Source: JBHPHI01 sp042569595 (GTDB lineage: Bacteria > Patescibacteriota > Microgenomatia > UBA1400 > 2-01-FULL-45-11). Taken from it: a stretch of DNA of 6,473 nucleotides. The translations under genes were made by a program, and so were the position numbers. The stretch's first letter is position 1. Each line of letters begins with the position of its first letter. Positions 5,542 through 6,473 of this stretch are shown here, one piece after another. The DNA lies in the NCBI GenBank assembly GCA_042569595.1, contig JBHPHI010000033.1:1-6473 (forward strand). Reading direction: 5' to 3'. The notes beneath the pieces are model-generated. The model made no database searches. It was given only the letters and a program-made list of their open reading frames with translations, and was not told where the DNA came from.

Positions 5542-6473
5542 ATGATTTCAAAAAGATTAGGTATCGATCTAGGAACAGCAAACTCAATTGTTTGGCTTTC
5601 TGGTGAAGGGATAGTCCTTAATGAGCCAACTGTTGTTGCAGTATCCATGCGTGATGGAAAGGTAGTTGCAGTCGGAAAAGAAGCAAAAGAAATGCTTGGT
5701 AGAACACCGGACACTATTCGCGCAAGTAGGCCCATGAGAGATGGTGTTATAGCCGACTACGTGGTTACAGAAGCAATGCTTAGATTTTTTATAAAAAAGG
5801 TAATAGGCAAGGCCTTTTTGTTCAAGCCTGAAGTTATGATCTGTGTACCAGCGGGATGCACTCAGGTTGAAAGAAGAGCAGTTTTAGATGCTACTTTGTC
5901 AGCTGGAGCTAGAAATGCATACCTAATTGATGAGCCATTAGCAGCAGCAATAGGAGCGGGTATTCCAATAGCGGAAGCTTCAGGAAACATGGTTTTGGAT
6001 ATTGGGGGAGGGGCTGCAGAAGCTGCAGTGGTAAGTTTGGGTGGAGTAGTGGTAAGTAAAAGCGTAAGAGTGGCTGGAAACAAGATAGATGAGGCGATTG
6101 CATACTACGTTCGTAAGAAACACAACCTTATTATAGGAGAACAGACGGCTGAATCGGTCAAAATTAAGATCGGATCTGCTACAAAACTATCAAAAGACGA
6201 AGAAATGATGATTAGAGGCAGAGATAACGCTACAGGCTTGCCTCGAGAGGTAAAAATCACGTCTTCTGAGGTTACTCAGGGCATTAATAAGCCCCTTATG
6301 CAGATTGTGGGTGTTGTAAAGGGTGTTCTTGAGGAAGTTCCTCCTGAATTGTCTTCAGATATTATTGATAAAGGTATTGTTTTGACTGGTGGATCTAGCA
6401 CTTTAAGGAATTTTGATAGATTGTTAACAGAAGAAGTGGGAGTTCCTTGTCATGTGGCTGAGGATGCTATTCT
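5542..6473 (+). CDS. mreB: MreB/Mbl-type rod-shape-determining actin homologue (partial, C-terminus off window)
   Basis: MreB is a cytoplasmic, membrane-associated actin-like ATPase whose filaments steer the peptidoglycan elongation machinery. The visible 310 codons cover most of a protein usually about 335-350 residues long. Diagnostic segments: phosphate-1 loop GIDLGTANS (7-15), GIVLNEPTVVAV (23-34), RPMRDGVIADY (63-73), ICVPAGCTQVERRAV (100-114), DEPLAAAIGAG (130-140), phosphate-2 region LDIGGGAAEAAVVSLGG (152-168), AGNKIDEAI (178-186), GEQTAESVKIKIGSA (199-213) and the adenosine region VLTGGSSTLRNFDRLL near residues 285-300. The start fits the family: like Thermotoga-type MreB it has a short N-terminus without the amphipathic helix of enterobacterial MreB. 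There is no in-frame alternative start nearby. Oddities are Ala158-Ala159 where the family has Thr-Thr, and GGSS in place of the usual GGGA in the adenosine loop. It could be a paralogue (Mbl/MreBH-like), which this sequence cannot settle. Confidence 0.95.
   Translation, partial: MISKRLGIDLGTANSIVWLSGEGIVLNEPTVVAVSMRDGKVVAVGKEAKEMLGRTPDTIRASRPMRDGVIADYVVTEAMLRFFIKKVIGKAFLFKPEVMICVPAGCTQVERRAVLDATLSAGARNAYLIDEPLAAAIGAGIPIAEASGNMVLDIGGGAAEAAVVSLGGVVVSKSVRVAGNKIDEAIAYYVRKKHNLIIGEQTAESVKIKIGSATKLSKDEEMMIRGRDNATGLPREVKITSSEVTQGINKPLMQIVGVVKGVLEEVPPELSSDIIDKGIVLTGGSSTLRNFDRLLTEEVGVPCHVAEDAI

Noticed and set aside
5523..6103. Three minus-strand ORFs opposite mreB
   Set aside because: They are antisense shadows of a strongly conserved MreB frame, with no supporting signals.

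Overview
The window holds two divergently transcribed genes, both running off the edges, separated by a compact 230-base regulatory gap. No complete stop-terminated gene is present apart from a candidate 9-codon leader peptide. No tRNA, rRNA, CRISPR array, IS element or transposase was seen.

Left five-sixths (1-5311, minus strand): one uninterrupted reading frame of 1770 codons, 3' end outside the window. Its order is unusual. The N-terminus carries two consecutive MerR-type winged-helix DNA-binding segments, then a charged linker, one transmembrane segment (about residues 156-174), and then roughly 1600 residues of Thr/Ser/Gly/Asn/Asp-rich, Cys-free, Lys-poor repetitive sequence. That part looks like phage tail fibres and bacterial surface fibres: three copies of a ~148-residue WPGADG module plus a decayed fourth, two GxGxxxP-type motifs, a tandem array of ~30-residue repeats, and a GGTGQ motif at the left edge. 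The predicted topology is DNA-binding domain inside the cell and a long fibre outside.

Gap (5312-5541): contains a good sigma70-like promoter for the right-hand gene (TTGACG-N17-TACAAT), a weaker one for the left-hand gene (TTGACC-N17-TAGACT), a possible leader peptide with a strong Shine-Dalgarno sequence presented in a hairpin, and a perfect 12-base palindrome next to the fibre gene's start.

Right end (5542-6473, plus strand): the first 310 codons of an MreB-type actin homologue, the cytoskeletal protein that guides elongation of rod-shaped cells. It is well conserved overall, but its second phosphate motif reads GGGAAE instead of GGGTTE.

Organism: a bacterium of moderate-to-low GC using UGA as stop or not at all (no in-frame UGA in over 2000 codons). 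Giant single-pass fibre proteins of this style next to cell-wall or shape genes recall Patescibacteria (CPR), perhaps Microgenomates-like, but this is an impression and not shown by any marker here. The main point of interest is the fusion of a membrane-tethered DNA-binding head to a giant surface fibre, divergent from mreB. It suggests, without proving, a one-component system in which the fibre senses or binds something outside and the cytoplasmic head acts on DNA, possibly on this same intergenic region.
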